A stretch of 43,943 nt of DNA, from positions 1 through 43,943 of IMG/VR virus record IMGVR_UViG_3300044699_000050; one strand, given 5' to 3'. The stretch comes from a virus. The position numbers and the translations under genes are program-made. The notes below the pieces were generated by a model. The model saw only the letters and a program-made list of their open reading frames with translations, ran no database searches and had not been told where the DNA came from. Positions 16,972 through 26,318 of the stretch are shown here, one piece after another (position 1 is the first letter of the stretch; every line of letters begins with the position of its first letter).

Positions 16972-17456
16972 TTGATCAGCTTCACGAACCCTAAAAGCGA
17001 CAGCGCGTCATCGCGAATGCTCATCAGCAGACCGCCGCATGCCGCCTGAAACTGCGTCTTGAACGTGCTTTGCCCCGCGCGGATTTTAATGATGCGCAGC
17101 CGCTCGGCCGCGGAGACGACACCTTTCACGTCGCCATCATTGAGTTTCAGCGTAGGCAGCGCGTCCGTGACGAAGCGATTGCACGTGCAGGCCAATGGGT
17201 CGATTGGCGCAGGATCGGTGGTCGAGGTCGGCGCGCATGCCATAGCCGTAGCAGCGGCGAAGTCCTCGGCCAGCTTGCTGACGTCTTCATCGGCTGCAGG
17301 TGCGGGCGCAGGTGCCGCCGCAGGCGTGGCGCCGATATTGGCCGCGCTGGCATCGCCTAGCGCGAACAGGATGATAAAAGCCATGATGGCCAGGATCACC
17401 ATCGCCGCATATGCAAGGCCGTTCATGATGTGCTGTTGTTGTTCAATCGTTTTCAT
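16968..17456 (-). CDS. Membrane-anchored protein with Pro/Ala linker
   Basis: A 162-residue protein. Residues 12-38 form a transmembrane segment or uncleaved signal (AAMVILAIMAFIILFALG), then comes a Pro/Ala linker (residues 42-55) and a domain with four Cys. It lies directly after the holin candidate, where a spanin or endolysin is often found. I see no lysozyme, amidase or peptidase motif, and the C-terminal part lacks the long coiled coil usual in Rz. Its role in lysis is therefore only suggested by position. Confidence 0.55.
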   Translation of the reverse strand: MKTIEQQQHIMNGLAYAAMVILAIMAFIILFALGDASAANIGATPAAAPAPAPAADEDVSKLAEDFAAATAMACAPTSTTDPAPIDPLACTCNRFVTDALPTLKLNDGDVKGVVSAAERLRIIKIRAGQSTFKTQFQAACGGLLMSIRDDALSLLGFVKLIK

Positions 17457-17688
17457 TTGGACCCTTCCTTAATAGTCTGCGTACTAACATCAGGACCACA
17501 TATCGGATATCGTGCATACAGACCGACGCCCATGTGACCAGACTTCCTAGTGCTACTTGCACTTCGTCGGGTAGCGACTCGTGCGTGTGAAGCTTCCATG
17601 CGTAGTTGATGATCACCGCAATCGGGAGACCAATACCGACACCCGTTACGGCCCGCGACTTCCTATCATCCGTCCGCCGATCCAACAT
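17443..17688 (-). CDS. Probable holin
   Basis: An 81-residue protein with a charged N-terminus (MLDRRTDDRKSR), two hydrophobic segments (about residues 14-32 and 44-70), and a basic/acidic tail RRLLRKGPNEND. The size and topology fit a two-helix phage holin, which would open the inner membrane at the time of lysis. It overlaps the GroES-like gene by 23 bases and the next gene by 14. There is no sequence signature beyond this. Confidence 0.55.
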   Translation of the reverse strand: MLDRRTDDRKSRAVTGVGIGLPIAVIINYAWKLHTHESLPDEVQVALGSLVTWASVCMHDIRYVVLMLVRRLLRKGPNEND

Positions 17689-17986
17689 CGAGTATTACTC
17701 CGATAATGCTAGGCTCTCTGAGTACAACCAGCTCTTGCCCATTGATTATTGTTATTTGGTGGCCGTTAGTAGAGAAAAGCACCTTATCGCCGACCTTCAC
17801 GTCCACTGGACGTTTCGTATGCGTGCCGCAGTGCTTACAACCGTACTGTTTCCCTTCGCCTACGCTCACCACTATGCCTATGTCCTCTTTGTAGTCCGAG
17901 TCCCAGGCTAGCAAAACTCCGCCATCTGACACCTCGGAAGGTGGCAGACGGCGGATTACAACTACATCGGATCGAGCTTCGATCAC
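17666..17986 (-). CDS. GroES-like co-chaperonin
   Basis: A 106-residue protein that aligns with the whole GroES fold: the VVVIRRLPP opening strand, a mobile loop SEVSDGGVLL at 17-26 with VLL in the GroEL-binding position, GIVVSVGEG at 37-45, VDVKVGDKVLF at 61-71, and the final EPSIIGVI at 91-98. Phage co-chaperonins such as T4 gp31 adapt the host GroEL to fold the coat protein. Here the gene is two genes away from the coat gene. An insertion with CKHC (Cys50, Cys53) in the roof-loop region is unlike standard GroES and could bind metal or form a disulfide. Confidence 0.83.
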   Translation of the reverse strand: MIEARSDVVVIRRLPPSEVSDGGVLLAWDSDYKEDIGIVVSVGEGKQYGCKHCGTHTKRPVDVKVGDKVLFSTNGHQITIINGQELVVLREPSIIGVILDVGSADG

Positions 17987-18237
17987 CCGATGATCCCCAT
18001 TATCTTGAGTTGATTGATAACGGCGATCACGGTGCTCGCAGTCGTTGCGTCTCCGAAGCCGAACGCGCCGGTGGAGCTCACCACCGTGGATATGGTGTTG
18101 CTGCCCACGATGGTTGCGCGCGCGACTGCGGTCGACCCATAGAACGCGATCAAATCGGTTCCGGACTGTCCGAAGATAGTCCCTTGCGAATTGCCGTCGC
18201 TCAACTGTCGGGCCGCGTTACTCGATGAAAGTGGCAT
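17983..18237 (-). CDS. Coat-adjacent small protein, paralogue A
   Basis: An 84-residue protein starting MPLSSSNAARQLSDGNSQGT, followed by a (S/T)DLIxFYxxTxVAR segment and a helical C-terminus. It is a tandem paralogue of the gene at 18247-18483. Similar LG-x-S-x-TD-x-x-FY motifs occur in small proteins next to phage coat genes. It may decorate the capsid or be part of a head fibre; no function is proven. Confidence 0.7.
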   Translation of the reverse strand: MPLSSSNAARQLSDGNSQGTIFGQSGTDLIAFYGSTAVARATIVGSNTISTVVSSTGAFGFGDATTASTVIAVINQLKIMGIIG

Positions 18238-18246
18238 TTAAGTCTC

Positions 18247-18483
18247 CTACGCCGCCACCGTGGAGCAAGTGATTAACCCCAGGTTGTGTAGCGCGATCGC
18301 CAGCGAACTCGCCAGCGCACCGGAACTCTGCGAGAGGGAAGCGAAGCTGCTGCCGCCCGCTTGCCGAGCAACCGGCGTTGCGTTGTAGAACCCGATCAGA
18401 TCGGTAGAGCTGATGCCCAAGACGGTCCCTTGCGAGTTGCCGTCGCTGAGCTGCCGTACTGCATTGCTGGAAGAGAGAGGCAT
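18247..18483 (-). CDS. Coat-adjacent small protein, paralogue B
   Basis: A 78-residue protein whose first 20 residues match paralogue A at all but one position. It shares GTVLGISSTDLIGFYNATP with the other's GTIFGQSGTDLIAFYGSTA, then diverges. It starts three bases after the coat gene ends. The pair shows a recent local duplication with diverging C-terminal halves. Confidence 0.7.
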   Translation of the reverse strand: MPLSSSNAVRQLSDGNSQGTVLGISSTDLIGFYNATPVARQAGGSSFASLSQSSGALASSLAIALHNLGLITCSTVAA

Positions 18484-18485
18484 GA

Positions 18486-19694
18486 TTAACCCCCCAGCCG
18501 CACAGCCAACTCGTCGTAATAGACGGTCGTGCCATACAGCATGTCGAGACGTGTCGGGAATACGTCGTTGTTGATGTCGTAGGCCCGGATCACACGCATC
18601 GAAATGTTGCGATAGGTTTCGCGCGCCGAGAAGTCCACACCCTGCGGAATCTCCATCGGCACCATCACCAGCCCGAACGCATCGCGCGTAAACGCGAGGT
18701 TGTTGATGCTGGCCGTGGTGGCCGCTGCACCCACACCGCTCGTCCCCGTCAGCCACGTCACAGCAGAGCCGGTAGAGGCCGGGCCGGAGACGTTCTGATA
18801 CGGTCCGCTGGTCACAATCGATGGCGAGAACGATACCGTCCAGGTGCTCGCCGTCGGGGTCGTGCTGGCCGTGACCACGAAGTTTTTGAGCTGGCCAGTC
18901 GATACACGCGACTGCGGGTTGACGTTGAACACGCCCGCCACGGTGAAGACTTCACCGATCGAGAGGTTCTCAGCCGGCGTCCCACCGAACATCGCCGTCG
19001 ATGCACCGTTGCCCTGCGCGGTCGTGATGACCATGCCAAGCGAGGTGTTGTGATTGCCGGCGTTGCCACGGACCACGTTCTGATCCATGTACATCTCGAA
19101 GTTGCCGATCGTGGCCAGATAGCCTTTGACCAACGCATCCCGAGCAGTCGGCATCACAAACGACGGCGTCAGGTTGTTGGCAATCGCCCAATAGCCGGCC
19201 GGGTTCAGCACCAGGTTACGGTTATCCTGCGGCGCCGCGTTGTCATCCATGCGCTGACCGACCAGCTGCACGGAGCTCGAGAAGGCTGCAGGGGTGACGT
19301 TCGGCGTGCCGACGTAGTTGGAGATCGAGAGCGTCTGTGCAAGCACGTCCGCGTCGATCTGGTTGGCCAGCGTGGCCATTGCCGGCTTCAAATAGCGCTC
19401 GGAGAACTCTTCCACCGTCAACGTCAGATCGGTCGAGGTGAACTGGAAGTCCACGCCCTTCTGCTGGTTGATGGTGATGGTGACCGAGGGCTCGGCGATG
19501 TTTTGGACCGCGAGGCCTGCGCCCGAGCGTACCGTGAACCGATTCGGCTTGCGGATCGTCAGCGAACTGCCGATCTTCACAAACTGATTCTCGAATTTAC
19601 GGTTGACTCGATTCGCCGCCACGAGGTTGTTCTCCAGGATCACCAGCGATTCCTTGGTGATGATCGAGGGAGTAAGCAATACCTGTGAGGACAT
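18486..19694 (-). CDS. Major capsid (coat) protein, P22 gp5-like
   Basis: A 402-residue protein. It starts with a helical N-arm, then LTIRKPNRFTVRSG, VTITINQQKGVDFQFTS and a long helix before residue 120, followed by the NLVLNPAGYWAI strand. The insertion region around residues 230-270 (VFTVAGVFNVNPQSR) resembles the I-domain position of the P22 coat. The C-terminus has the RVIRAYDINND belt strand. The preceding scaffold gene and P22-like portal support the call. It forms the icosahedral shell. Confidence 0.87.
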   Translation of the reverse strand: MSSQVLLTPSIITKESLVILENNLVAANRVNRKFENQFVKIGSSLTIRKPNRFTVRSGAGLAVQNIAEPSVTITINQQKGVDFQFTSTDLTLTVEEFSERYLKPAMATLANQIDADVLAQTLSISNYVGTPNVTPAAFSSSVQLVGQRMDDNAAPQDNRNLVLNPAGYWAIANNLTPSFVMPTARDALVKGYLATIGNFEMYMDQNVVRGNAGNHNTSLGMVITTAQGNGASTAMFGGTPAENLSIGEVFTVAGVFNVNPQSRVSTGQLKNFVVTASTTPTASTWTVSFSPSIVTSGPYQNVSGPASTGSAVTWLTGTSGVGAAATTASINNLAFTRDAFGLVMVPMEIPQGVDFSARETYRNISMRVIRAYDINNDVFPTRLDMLYGTTVYYDELAVRLGG

Positions 19695-19714
19695 GGTTTA
19701 AAACTCCAAAGGGG

Positions 19715-20725
19715 TCAGTGCCGCGAGCGCCTCGCCTGCGGATCTGCCCACCCCGACTCTTTGCGACGTCGCGCGGCGTACTGTTCCGTCGATTCGCTCT
19801 CGGGATCAGTGCGCACGGCTTCAGCGCCGGGCGTGATGGGATTGATCGGCTTGGGCTTTGCTGCCGCTTGCGGCTTTTCGATCGCTGGTGCTCGAGACGG
19901 CGTTGCAATTGACGCTATCGCCCTTGCCTCTATGCGACCCAGCTCGATGAATAGCTGACGCTCGTTGAGATTAAACAGCTGCTTGGCAACCTCGGGATTC
20001 TTTCCGAGGTAGTAAATGATCTGAGGCGCGTTCTCCGACTTGTAAATCTCCGGCACGATCGGCATTGGGATCTCGACATCCGAGCGCATGGCGACGTCCG
20101 CGTAATCCGGTGTGGATTCCTTGAACTTCGCAGTACGCTCCTCGAATGCCTTGCCCACAACCTCGCGCTCGCGATGGAACTTCTCTTGCGCGATACGCAT
20201 GTCTGCCTGCCGTGCGCTGTATTCGATCTTCGCATCGGTGTAGAGCATGACCGCCTCGGCGAACGTGTCCGCGTCTGGATAGTCAGCCCTGTTTGGACGC
20301 TGCGGCTCATCACTGGCAGGAACATCAACGCCCTGCGGCTGTTGTTGCGGCCGCAACTGCTTGATGATCTCCAGCGCTTCGTCGAGTCGCCGTGCGTTTG
20401 CCTCTGCCAGCTTGCGCTGCTCTTCTCGCTCTGCTGTCAGCCTGTCGAGCGCTTTCTGAACCCCACGGGGTTTTTTCTCCGTCGGTTCGCCGGACTGCTC
20501 ATCCGTAGAAGACGTCGCCGATTCGTCCTGTTGTTGTGCTTCCTCGGTCTCCACTGCTTCGGGTTCCGTGGGAGCGGCGGCCGGTGGCGCACCCTCGTTC
20601 TGTGCGTCCGGTTTTGTCTCTACGACCGGCATATCCGAAGTAGAAGACAAAGCCGGACTACTCTGCTGTTGGTCGAGCAGATCCAAGGTGATACCGCGAT
20701 CAATGTTTAGTGCTGCATCTGCCAT
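19715..20725 (-). CDS. Scaffolding protein
   Basis: A 336-residue acidic, Glu/Gln/Pro-rich protein with a disordered first 100 residues, a helical centre (KALDRLTAEREEQRKLAEAN, near residue 90-110), and a basic C-terminus (ARRRKESGWADPQARRSRH). This is the profile of phage scaffolds, which guide coat assembly and leave the procapsid. It lies immediately upstream of the coat gene. Its start overlaps the LamG-like gene by 19 bases. Confidence 0.8.
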   Translation of the reverse strand: MADAALNIDRGITLDLLDQQQSSPALSSTSDMPVVETKPDAQNEGAPPAAAPTEPEAVETEEAQQQDESATSSTDEQSGEPTEKKPRGVQKALDRLTAEREEQRKLAEANARRLDEALEIIKQLRPQQQPQGVDVPASDEPQRPNRADYPDADTFAEAVMLYTDAKIEYSARQADMRIAQEKFHREREVVGKAFEERTAKFKESTPDYADVAMRSDVEIPMPIVPEIYKSENAPQIIYYLGKNPEVAKQLFNLNERQLFIELGRIEARAIASIATPSRAPAIEKPQAAAKPKPINPITPGAEAVRTDPESESTEQYAARRRKESGWADPQARRSRH

Positions 20726-22138
20726 ACGGGTGCTCTCTGGTTAAAAAAAAAGCGGGACATCGTCATGATCACTTCGTCGTCGTCTTCGTTTTGCAGCTGA
20801 TCGATCAGCGATTCGAGCTCATCGGCTAGTTCGGACGCGCGCGCGATGTACTTGTCCGCGGTCTCCGGCGTGGGCATCTCTTCAATGAACGAATCGACTT
20901 CACGCGTGAGCTTCGCGATCTTCTTGGCTTCTGGCTTGGGCAAAATCCCCAAGTCGATACGGATCTGGCGCTGGCGCTCGAGCTCCTTGGCCTTGTCGGC
21001 CAGATCGCGATACCACCAGGGTTTGTTACTGCCGTCGAAGGATTCGTAACCCCACCAGGCGCGACCGCCGCGTGTAGTCGTCTGGATCGCCGGCGCGTCG
21101 CTGATGCCGCCGCCGAAGTCCTGGAATGCCTTGAGCAGCTGCGATCCGCCGCCAGCAAGGCCCGATGTTGCCGCCGCCGAAATCGAGCAGTGCGCGCAAC
21201 GTATCGGACGCGCCGCCCGTCAGGTTCGTGGTATTGCTCTGGATCGTGCCGCCGCCAGACTCGGTAAAGGCTTTCAGCGTCTCGCGCGCGCCGCCGCCAA
21301 GGCCGATATTGCCCCCGCCCTTCTCGGTCAACTTCTGCAGCGTGTCTAAGCCACCGCCTGTCAAGTTCGTGGCGGTATTGATCCACTTCGACACCATCGA
21401 ACTAATTTCGGTATTCAGATTGCCGTCGGCATTGCCGGTATTCCAGATCTTGAGTTCGCCGATGCGCCCGTTGTAAAGGCTCGTCGGATTTGCCATGACG
21501 TTGAAACCGACCGCCATTTGATTGTTCAATGCAGCGGTGTTGCCGCTAGCAGTCGTCACAAATGTGCCGCCATTCTTGGAGATAGCTAGCACGTTAGAGC
21601 TGTGCGTCATGGCCAGAACCCAAGACTGCGACGACGCTATCTGCGTACTGGCAACGTCAACATTGCCGTCGTAGTTGTACGCCAGCGCGAACGACGTGCC
21701 GGATTCGGTCTTGAGATGCAGGCCCATGAATTGGCCGACATCTCCGACAATCGTATGGTTGTCGTATGGATTCGACTGCGCGGAAGTAATCGCCTCTGGG
21801 TAGATAGCGGCGATAATTGTGATGTCGGTGGCCGTGCCTACATTGCTCAAATTGCAGGGCACAGTGCCGAGCAGGTTTTGCCATACCGTCGTCGCATCTG
21901 CCGAACCGTCATAGTCCAAGCACGAATGCGCCATCAACGGCGTATTCGAGCGGAAATTCGGCGATGCGCTTGTTGTTAGATTGAACTCAGCAGCGAAAGT
22001 CGTGTTGATCGAGTCGCCGAAGTCTTGCCAGACCTGTACTTCATCGCCGTCGTTCGGCGCGCCAGTAGGCGAGCCACCGTTGTAATTGGTGAATAGATTG
22101 GTTGTGGTGCTGGCGTCTAAGTGTAGCGATAGGGCCAT
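20707..22138 (-). CDS. LamG/concanavalin-like virion protein with Gly repeats, one frame shift
   Basis: Two frames (21026-22138 and the stretch ending at 20707) join into one protein of about 477 residues. Residues 1-245 have a jelly-roll pattern starting LSLHLDAS with WQDFGDS, SCLDYDG and GRIGELKIWN, the layout of LamG/concanavalin carbohydrate-binding domains. Residues 255-350 hold at least four repeats of the type TGGxxDTLxxLxExGGGNIG. The C-terminal tail is a charged coiled coil (LADKAKELERQRQI onward). The shift lies near 21160. It is probably a capsid-surface or minor virion protein that may bind glycans. Confidence 0.7.
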
Positions 22139-22482
22139 TAGGGAGTCGTCCCTGCAATGAGAGAAGACACGGCCCCGAAGCCGGTCGGAAGTTTCTCAAA
22201 CGCGAAGATCTGATCTTGCGCGGCGTCCGGGAACTTCTTCACCTCCGGGATTTGCACAATCAGGACGTCAAGATTCAGATCACGCGGGCCGATCCTGCCC
22301 TGGCGGTCGAGGAATCCCACCACGGTTATCGCGCCAGCGCTCATGGTGACATTCTCGCCGCCAGTGACCGCGACTGTAGACACCGTGACGCCAGAGGATA
22401 CGATCGCAGTGAGAATCGTCCCGGTGAACGTGTGATAGCCGAACACATTGCCTGAATTGAACAGGTCTTTGTACCGTGGCAT
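22138..22482 (-). CDS. Small virion-region protein
   Basis: A 114-residue beta-rich protein (TILTAIVSSGVTVSTVAVTGG) with a Phe/Asp-rich end. It lies between the LamG-like gene and another beta-rich gene, in the head-gene block. Family not recognised. It is probably structural. Confidence 0.6.
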   Translation of the reverse strand: MPRYKDLFNSGNVFGYHTFTGTILTAIVSSGVTVSTVAVTGGENVTMSAGAITVVGFLDRQGRIGPRDLNLDVLIVQIPEVKKFPDAAQDQIFAFEKLPTGFGAVSSLIAGTTP

Positions 22483-22489
22483 TTAGATG

Positions 22490-22897
22490 TCATAGCTCAG
22501 GGAGTACGACGGAGTATGACGTCACTGTCACGGACACGCCTTGGACGACGTTGTTAGTGTTGAAATTCAGATCCGAGCCAGATCCGCTGGAAACGCTCCC
22601 GTAGGCCACGCGCGCGCGCGATGAGCTATAGGCTGCGTAGAATGTCGCGATCCCCGTCGATATCGCGGCAGTCGTGGCGAGCACCCCTGTAGTGGCCGCC
22701 GTAAAGGTGCTGGTAACAACCGACCCCGCCACACTCGAAAACGGCAGCTCAGCGACTATAAAGTCGGATCCGCTTGTATTCGTGTTGGCGTTCGCCGGTT
22801 GTGTACCAGCGTAGAGACATAACGCTCCGGCATCGAGTTGCTTGCCGAAGTTCTGGACCGCAGAACTGGCGGCCTGATTGCTGATCATGAAAGTCAT
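22490..22897 (-). CDS. Beta-rich minor virion protein
   Basis: A 135-residue protein with the pattern LDAGALCLYAGTQPAN near the start, then Thr/Ala/Ser-rich strands, GSGSDLNFNTNNVVQG and a final VTSYSVVLPEL strand. This strand order is common in small structural proteins next to phage portal genes. Its exact place in the virion is unknown. Confidence 0.65.
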   Translation of the reverse strand: MTFMISNQAASSAVQNFGKQLDAGALCLYAGTQPANANTNTSGSDFIVAELPFSSVAGSVVTSTFTAATTGVLATTAAISTGIATFYAAYSSSRARVAYGSVSSGSGSDLNFNTNNVVQGVSVTVTSYSVVLPEL

Positions 22898-22956
22898 TTC
22901 TTAGGCCCTATCACGCCGCCGCCGGTCGTTACCGGAACTTTCGTCTGTCCACTCAT
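22894..22956 (-). CDS. 20-residue peptide after the portal gene
   Basis: The frame MSGQTKVPVTTGGGVIGPKK overlaps the portal stop and the next start (ATGA at both ends). The overlaps suggest that it is translated, but it is very short. It may only serve to couple translation. Confidence 0.35.
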   Translation of the reverse strand: MSGQTKVPVTTGGGVIGPKK

Positions 22957-25459
22957 TGCAGCACCCTCTCCTTCTTTCCAACCTTCGGGCGCCCCGTCTT
23001 CGGGTCGCGATGGATATTGATACGCACGCCGCCGCGCTTGATCGACTTGATGCGGCCCGTCTTCTCGTCCTGCTCGAACTCGATATCGGCCTCATTGTCG
23101 GCCTCGGCCTGCTTGAGTCTTTGCTGCAGTTCTTTGATCGTCGAATGCGCCTCATCGACCTTCTTGCGATCGCTCTCGCGGCGCATGCCGGTTGCTGCAA
23201 GCTCGCGGTCCTTGTCAGCGCCCTCTTTCGCATCCTTCTGGGCGGAAACTTCTAGATGGTGCTTGGCCTCGGCCTCGGCCAGCTTGACCAGCATCTCGTT
23301 GGTGTGCTGCTTGTTGCGCGCCTCGATCTCTTCGAGCTTGGCTTTGTGGTCCAGCGCGTTCTTGGTGATCTGCGCGGTAAAGTCGGCCTGGATCTCGCGC
23401 AGCTTCATGTCCATCTCTGCGCCCGGATCGCCGCCCTTGGCTTCGATCTCCTGCATCTTGGCCACAAAGGTGGCCTGCACATCGGCGATCTTGGCCTCGT
23501 ATTGCGCGTTGATCTTCTGCACTTCCACGCCTAGCGCCTGACGCTGGATATCGCGGTCCTTCTCGGCATCACCCAGCATGGCCACAGCCTGATCGCGCTC
23601 TTGCGTGGCCTTCTGCGTCTGCTGCATCAGGTTCATGATCATGCCGCGCGCTTCGGCCGGCAGCTGGTCGAGCTTCTTGTCCAGCATGTTGGGCGGCAGG
23701 AGCGATTGCAGCCTAGCGCTGATCTCATCGGAGCCTGGCCAATCCATGTTCTTAGCGATCAGATCGCCGATGTAGGGCGCCGCGGTCGGAACGGCAGTCA
23801 TGAATGCCATCATCGAATCGGCTGCCTCAGCACGCTTGGTCGAGTAGTTCGGGCCAATCGTGACAGTCACGCCATACTTGCCATTCTTCGGATTGAACAG
23901 GCGGGCTACACGCCCGTCCTGCATGTTCTCCTGGCCGCCGGGCGCCGCGGTCGGATCGAGCATCACCTGCTCTTCGGAATCATCCTCGCGCAATATCGTC
24001 AGCATGCGCTTGCTGTCGTAGAGCTTGGGGATCAGATCAATAAGGATCTCGCCTGTGTAACGAAGCGATCGAGCCAGGTTGTCGACGTAGTGGAAGTTCC
24101 CCAAGTCACCCACTCGCTTGAGTTCGCGAAGGGCCTTGCCGGATTCGTCGTACATGCGTTCTTGCTCAGTAGCATCGAAGCGAATCCAGTGACCGCCTGT
24201 ATGTCCTGAGCCGCAGCAATCTTCGCCTGAACGATGCCCGCCGGCGGACCATCAAACTGCTGACGCTGAGGCGGCGGCGCCGGATGCCCCGCCACCGAGG
24301 TCTCTTTGTAGAGTAGGAACGGATAGCTCTTGATGTTGGCCGACTTCCATTCGCGTTCATGGCCTTCGATCTGCCCTTCGGCCATGATGAACGGAGCCTT
24401 CGGTGCCAGTGCAATCAACTCCGTTTCACTCGTGACCCAATAGTTATACATGCGCTGCGGGTCTTTGGCGGCACGAATCAATCCGGCATACGTCGTCTCG
24501 CCTTCGATGTTAACTTCGTCCCCGATGACGCGGACGACTGGGATGTGCGCGCCAAGCCACTCGCTTTCTTCGAGGATTTGCTTACTGGTGAGCTTGTACC
24601 ACTTGATTCGCTTTTCATAGACTGTACGCTCTTCAACTCTTGGAGCATCAGCCAATAGTGGGTCCAGCTCATCTTCATAGCCCACGTGGCCATTTTCAAG
24701 GCGTACCAGCTTGCGCTCAGTACTCTCATAGCAAAAGTACTCCGCAATGCGAATATGAGTCTCGGTGCTCCAGAGTTCATCGTTCTCTCCCATCCCCTGT
24801 TCTTCCCACGGTTGCGGGTCGGCGTCGGGGAAGTCTTCTTCAAATTGCTCACGCGGGATCAGATCACTGATGAACACCCACTTTGCATCGCACCCATCGG
24901 GCTCAGTGCTGTCTGGGTCCATATAAATGCGGAACGGATTCGGAACACGCTTGATACGAATGCACTGATCGAAGCTACCGTCGTATTCGTACTCGGTCAG
25001 GATGCGCCAGTAGCCCCAACCGATCGAGACCGCCGAGTCAAATCCCGTGTCGTAGGCAATGTCTGCCTTCGATTGCCGCTCAAGCGCCTTGATCAAGCCT
25101 TTATAGTCCTTCGCCGTCTGCGGGTCGCTGCGATCACCGATTGGAGATACGCCGATGCTGGGCCGGTTCTGCCGCTGGTCGTTCGTGATCTGATGCACGA
25201 ACGTTTGCATCTTGTTGATCGTGAGGCAAGGCCGCTTCTCGATCGTGCGCGATGCTTTGATGTCCTCGGGCCACTGCTCTCCGTTCTTGAAGCGCAGATC
25301 CTCTAAGGCCATTTGCCGGTTTTTGCTTTCTTTGGTTTCGGCGCGCGCGAATTGCTTAACGACTTTTCGGAGGAACGACGCAGTCGAATCCTTCTTAGCC
25401 GAGCCTGTCGCGGATTCATCTGCAGGCCCTCTTGAGGTTTTGGCTTCGTATCCTGCCAT
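22953..25459 (-). CDS. Portal protein, P22 gp1-like, one frame shift
   Basis: Two frames (24032-25459 and 22953-24155) join near 24160 into about 835 residues. The first 470 residues have the P22-portal landmarks: RPCLTINKMQ followed by QITNDQRQNRPSI, GWGYWRI, the YMDPDSTEPDG strand, and VTGFASMLLSKN near the join. The second part completes the wing and crown, then carries a long charged coiled coil (about residues 590-790) and a basic tail. P22 gp1 is about 725 residues, so this one has an extended C-terminal barrel-like coil. The portal is the DNA gate of the head and the terminase docking site. Confidence 0.88.
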
Positions 25460-26040
25460 TATTCGCTCAACATCCGCTGATAAGCATCAAACAGCGCTTG
25501 GTTCTTTGGGTGGCGCAACATGCGCATCATCTCGTTGACCTTTTGCACATGCGCCTTAGCGCCCGGACCAATGCCGTTCCAGCGCTCAATGGCCAAGTCA
25601 TCGCCATAGAGCTTGGCCTTCTGGCCCAGCGTGATCGCGGCCATCTTGGCGCGGTCTTCGGTGCTGGTTGTGGGCTTCTGTTGATAGCCGGATGGGAACT
25701 CGGGCCGATTCTCGTAGTAGATTCCATCGCCAACGCCCATCTGTGCCATCTGCCGATCGATGTCCGGATTGCGCGGCACGAGCAGGCTATTGAAGCCGAA
25801 GTCGGCGCGTGTACCCGGTCCATAATGATCGCCAGGGCGCTCAGCTAGACGGCCCTCGACCAGCGCATTTGGCAGGAACTTGTCGGCGAGGAACGGGGAG
25901 AATATCTTGGCCTGCGCCGCTTGCCGCTGCGCATTCGCCAGTGCGCGCAATGAGGCAACTGGCGCCTTCTCCGGCGCCCAATTGCGCCGCAGGTATTCTT
26001 CGTTCGGGTAGTAGTTCAAGCTTTCCTCGGCGTCGGCCAT
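25459..26040 (-). CDS. Virion-region protein upstream of the portal gene
   Basis: The frame is open further upstream, but the start MADAEESLNYYPNEEYLRRN at 26040 overlaps the previous stop (TGATG). The product has about 193 residues. The C-terminus carries LYGDDLAIERWNGIGPGAKAH and a final helix ending QRMLSE. The family is not recognised with certainty. It may be a structural protein or the missing cell-wall enzyme, but no catalytic motif is clear. Confidence 0.65.
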   Translation of the reverse strand: MADAEESLNYYPNEEYLRRNWAPEKAPVASLRALANAQRQAAQAKIFSPFLADKFLPNALVEGRLAERPGDHYGPGTRADFGFNSLLVPRNPDIDRQMAQMGVGDGIYYENRPEFPSGYQQKPTTSTEDRAKMAAITLGQKAKLYGDDLAIERWNGIGPGAKAHVQKVNEMMRMLRHPKNQALFDAYQRMLSE

Positions 26041-26318
26041 CAGTGCTTGCCTGCGTACGCGTTGCGTACTTGAGCGCCAGCTCGGTTGCGTGTGCGGCAA
26101 TCCATCTTGGCCATCGCGACATAGATATGCTGCTTGACCGTTCCTTCCTGCACGTTCAAACCCTTGGCAATCTCTTTGTTGCGCAATCCCTGCGCTACCA
26201 TCGCCACACTTGCTGTTCGCGCGGCGTCAGCGGATAGCCCTTCAGCTCTTCTTTAGTCTTCTTCAACGCTTTGTACAAAAACGCTGTTATCCAATGCTAA
26301 CTTCATGGGTCTACTCAT
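26040..26318 (-). CDS. LuxR-type HTH regulator, frame-shifted
   Basis: Reading across two single-base breaks (near 26268 and 26207) gives about 92 residues with the GerE/LuxR DNA-binding signature: LTPREQQV, then AMVAQGLRNKEIAKGLNVQ, EGTVKQHIYVAMAKM and RNRAG. These match the LuxR pattern LTxRExxVL...G.SNKEIA..L..S..TVK.H. There is no sensor domain. A stand-alone LuxR domain between terminase and portal genes could regulate the late operon or bind a host promoter; this is inferred. The ATG at 26318 overlaps the previous stop. Confidence 0.75.

Noticed and set aside
24032-24160. Programmed frameshift in the portal gene
   Set aside because: No slippery heptamer was noticed at the join, and similar breaks occur all over the neighbouring genes, so a sequence error is more likely.
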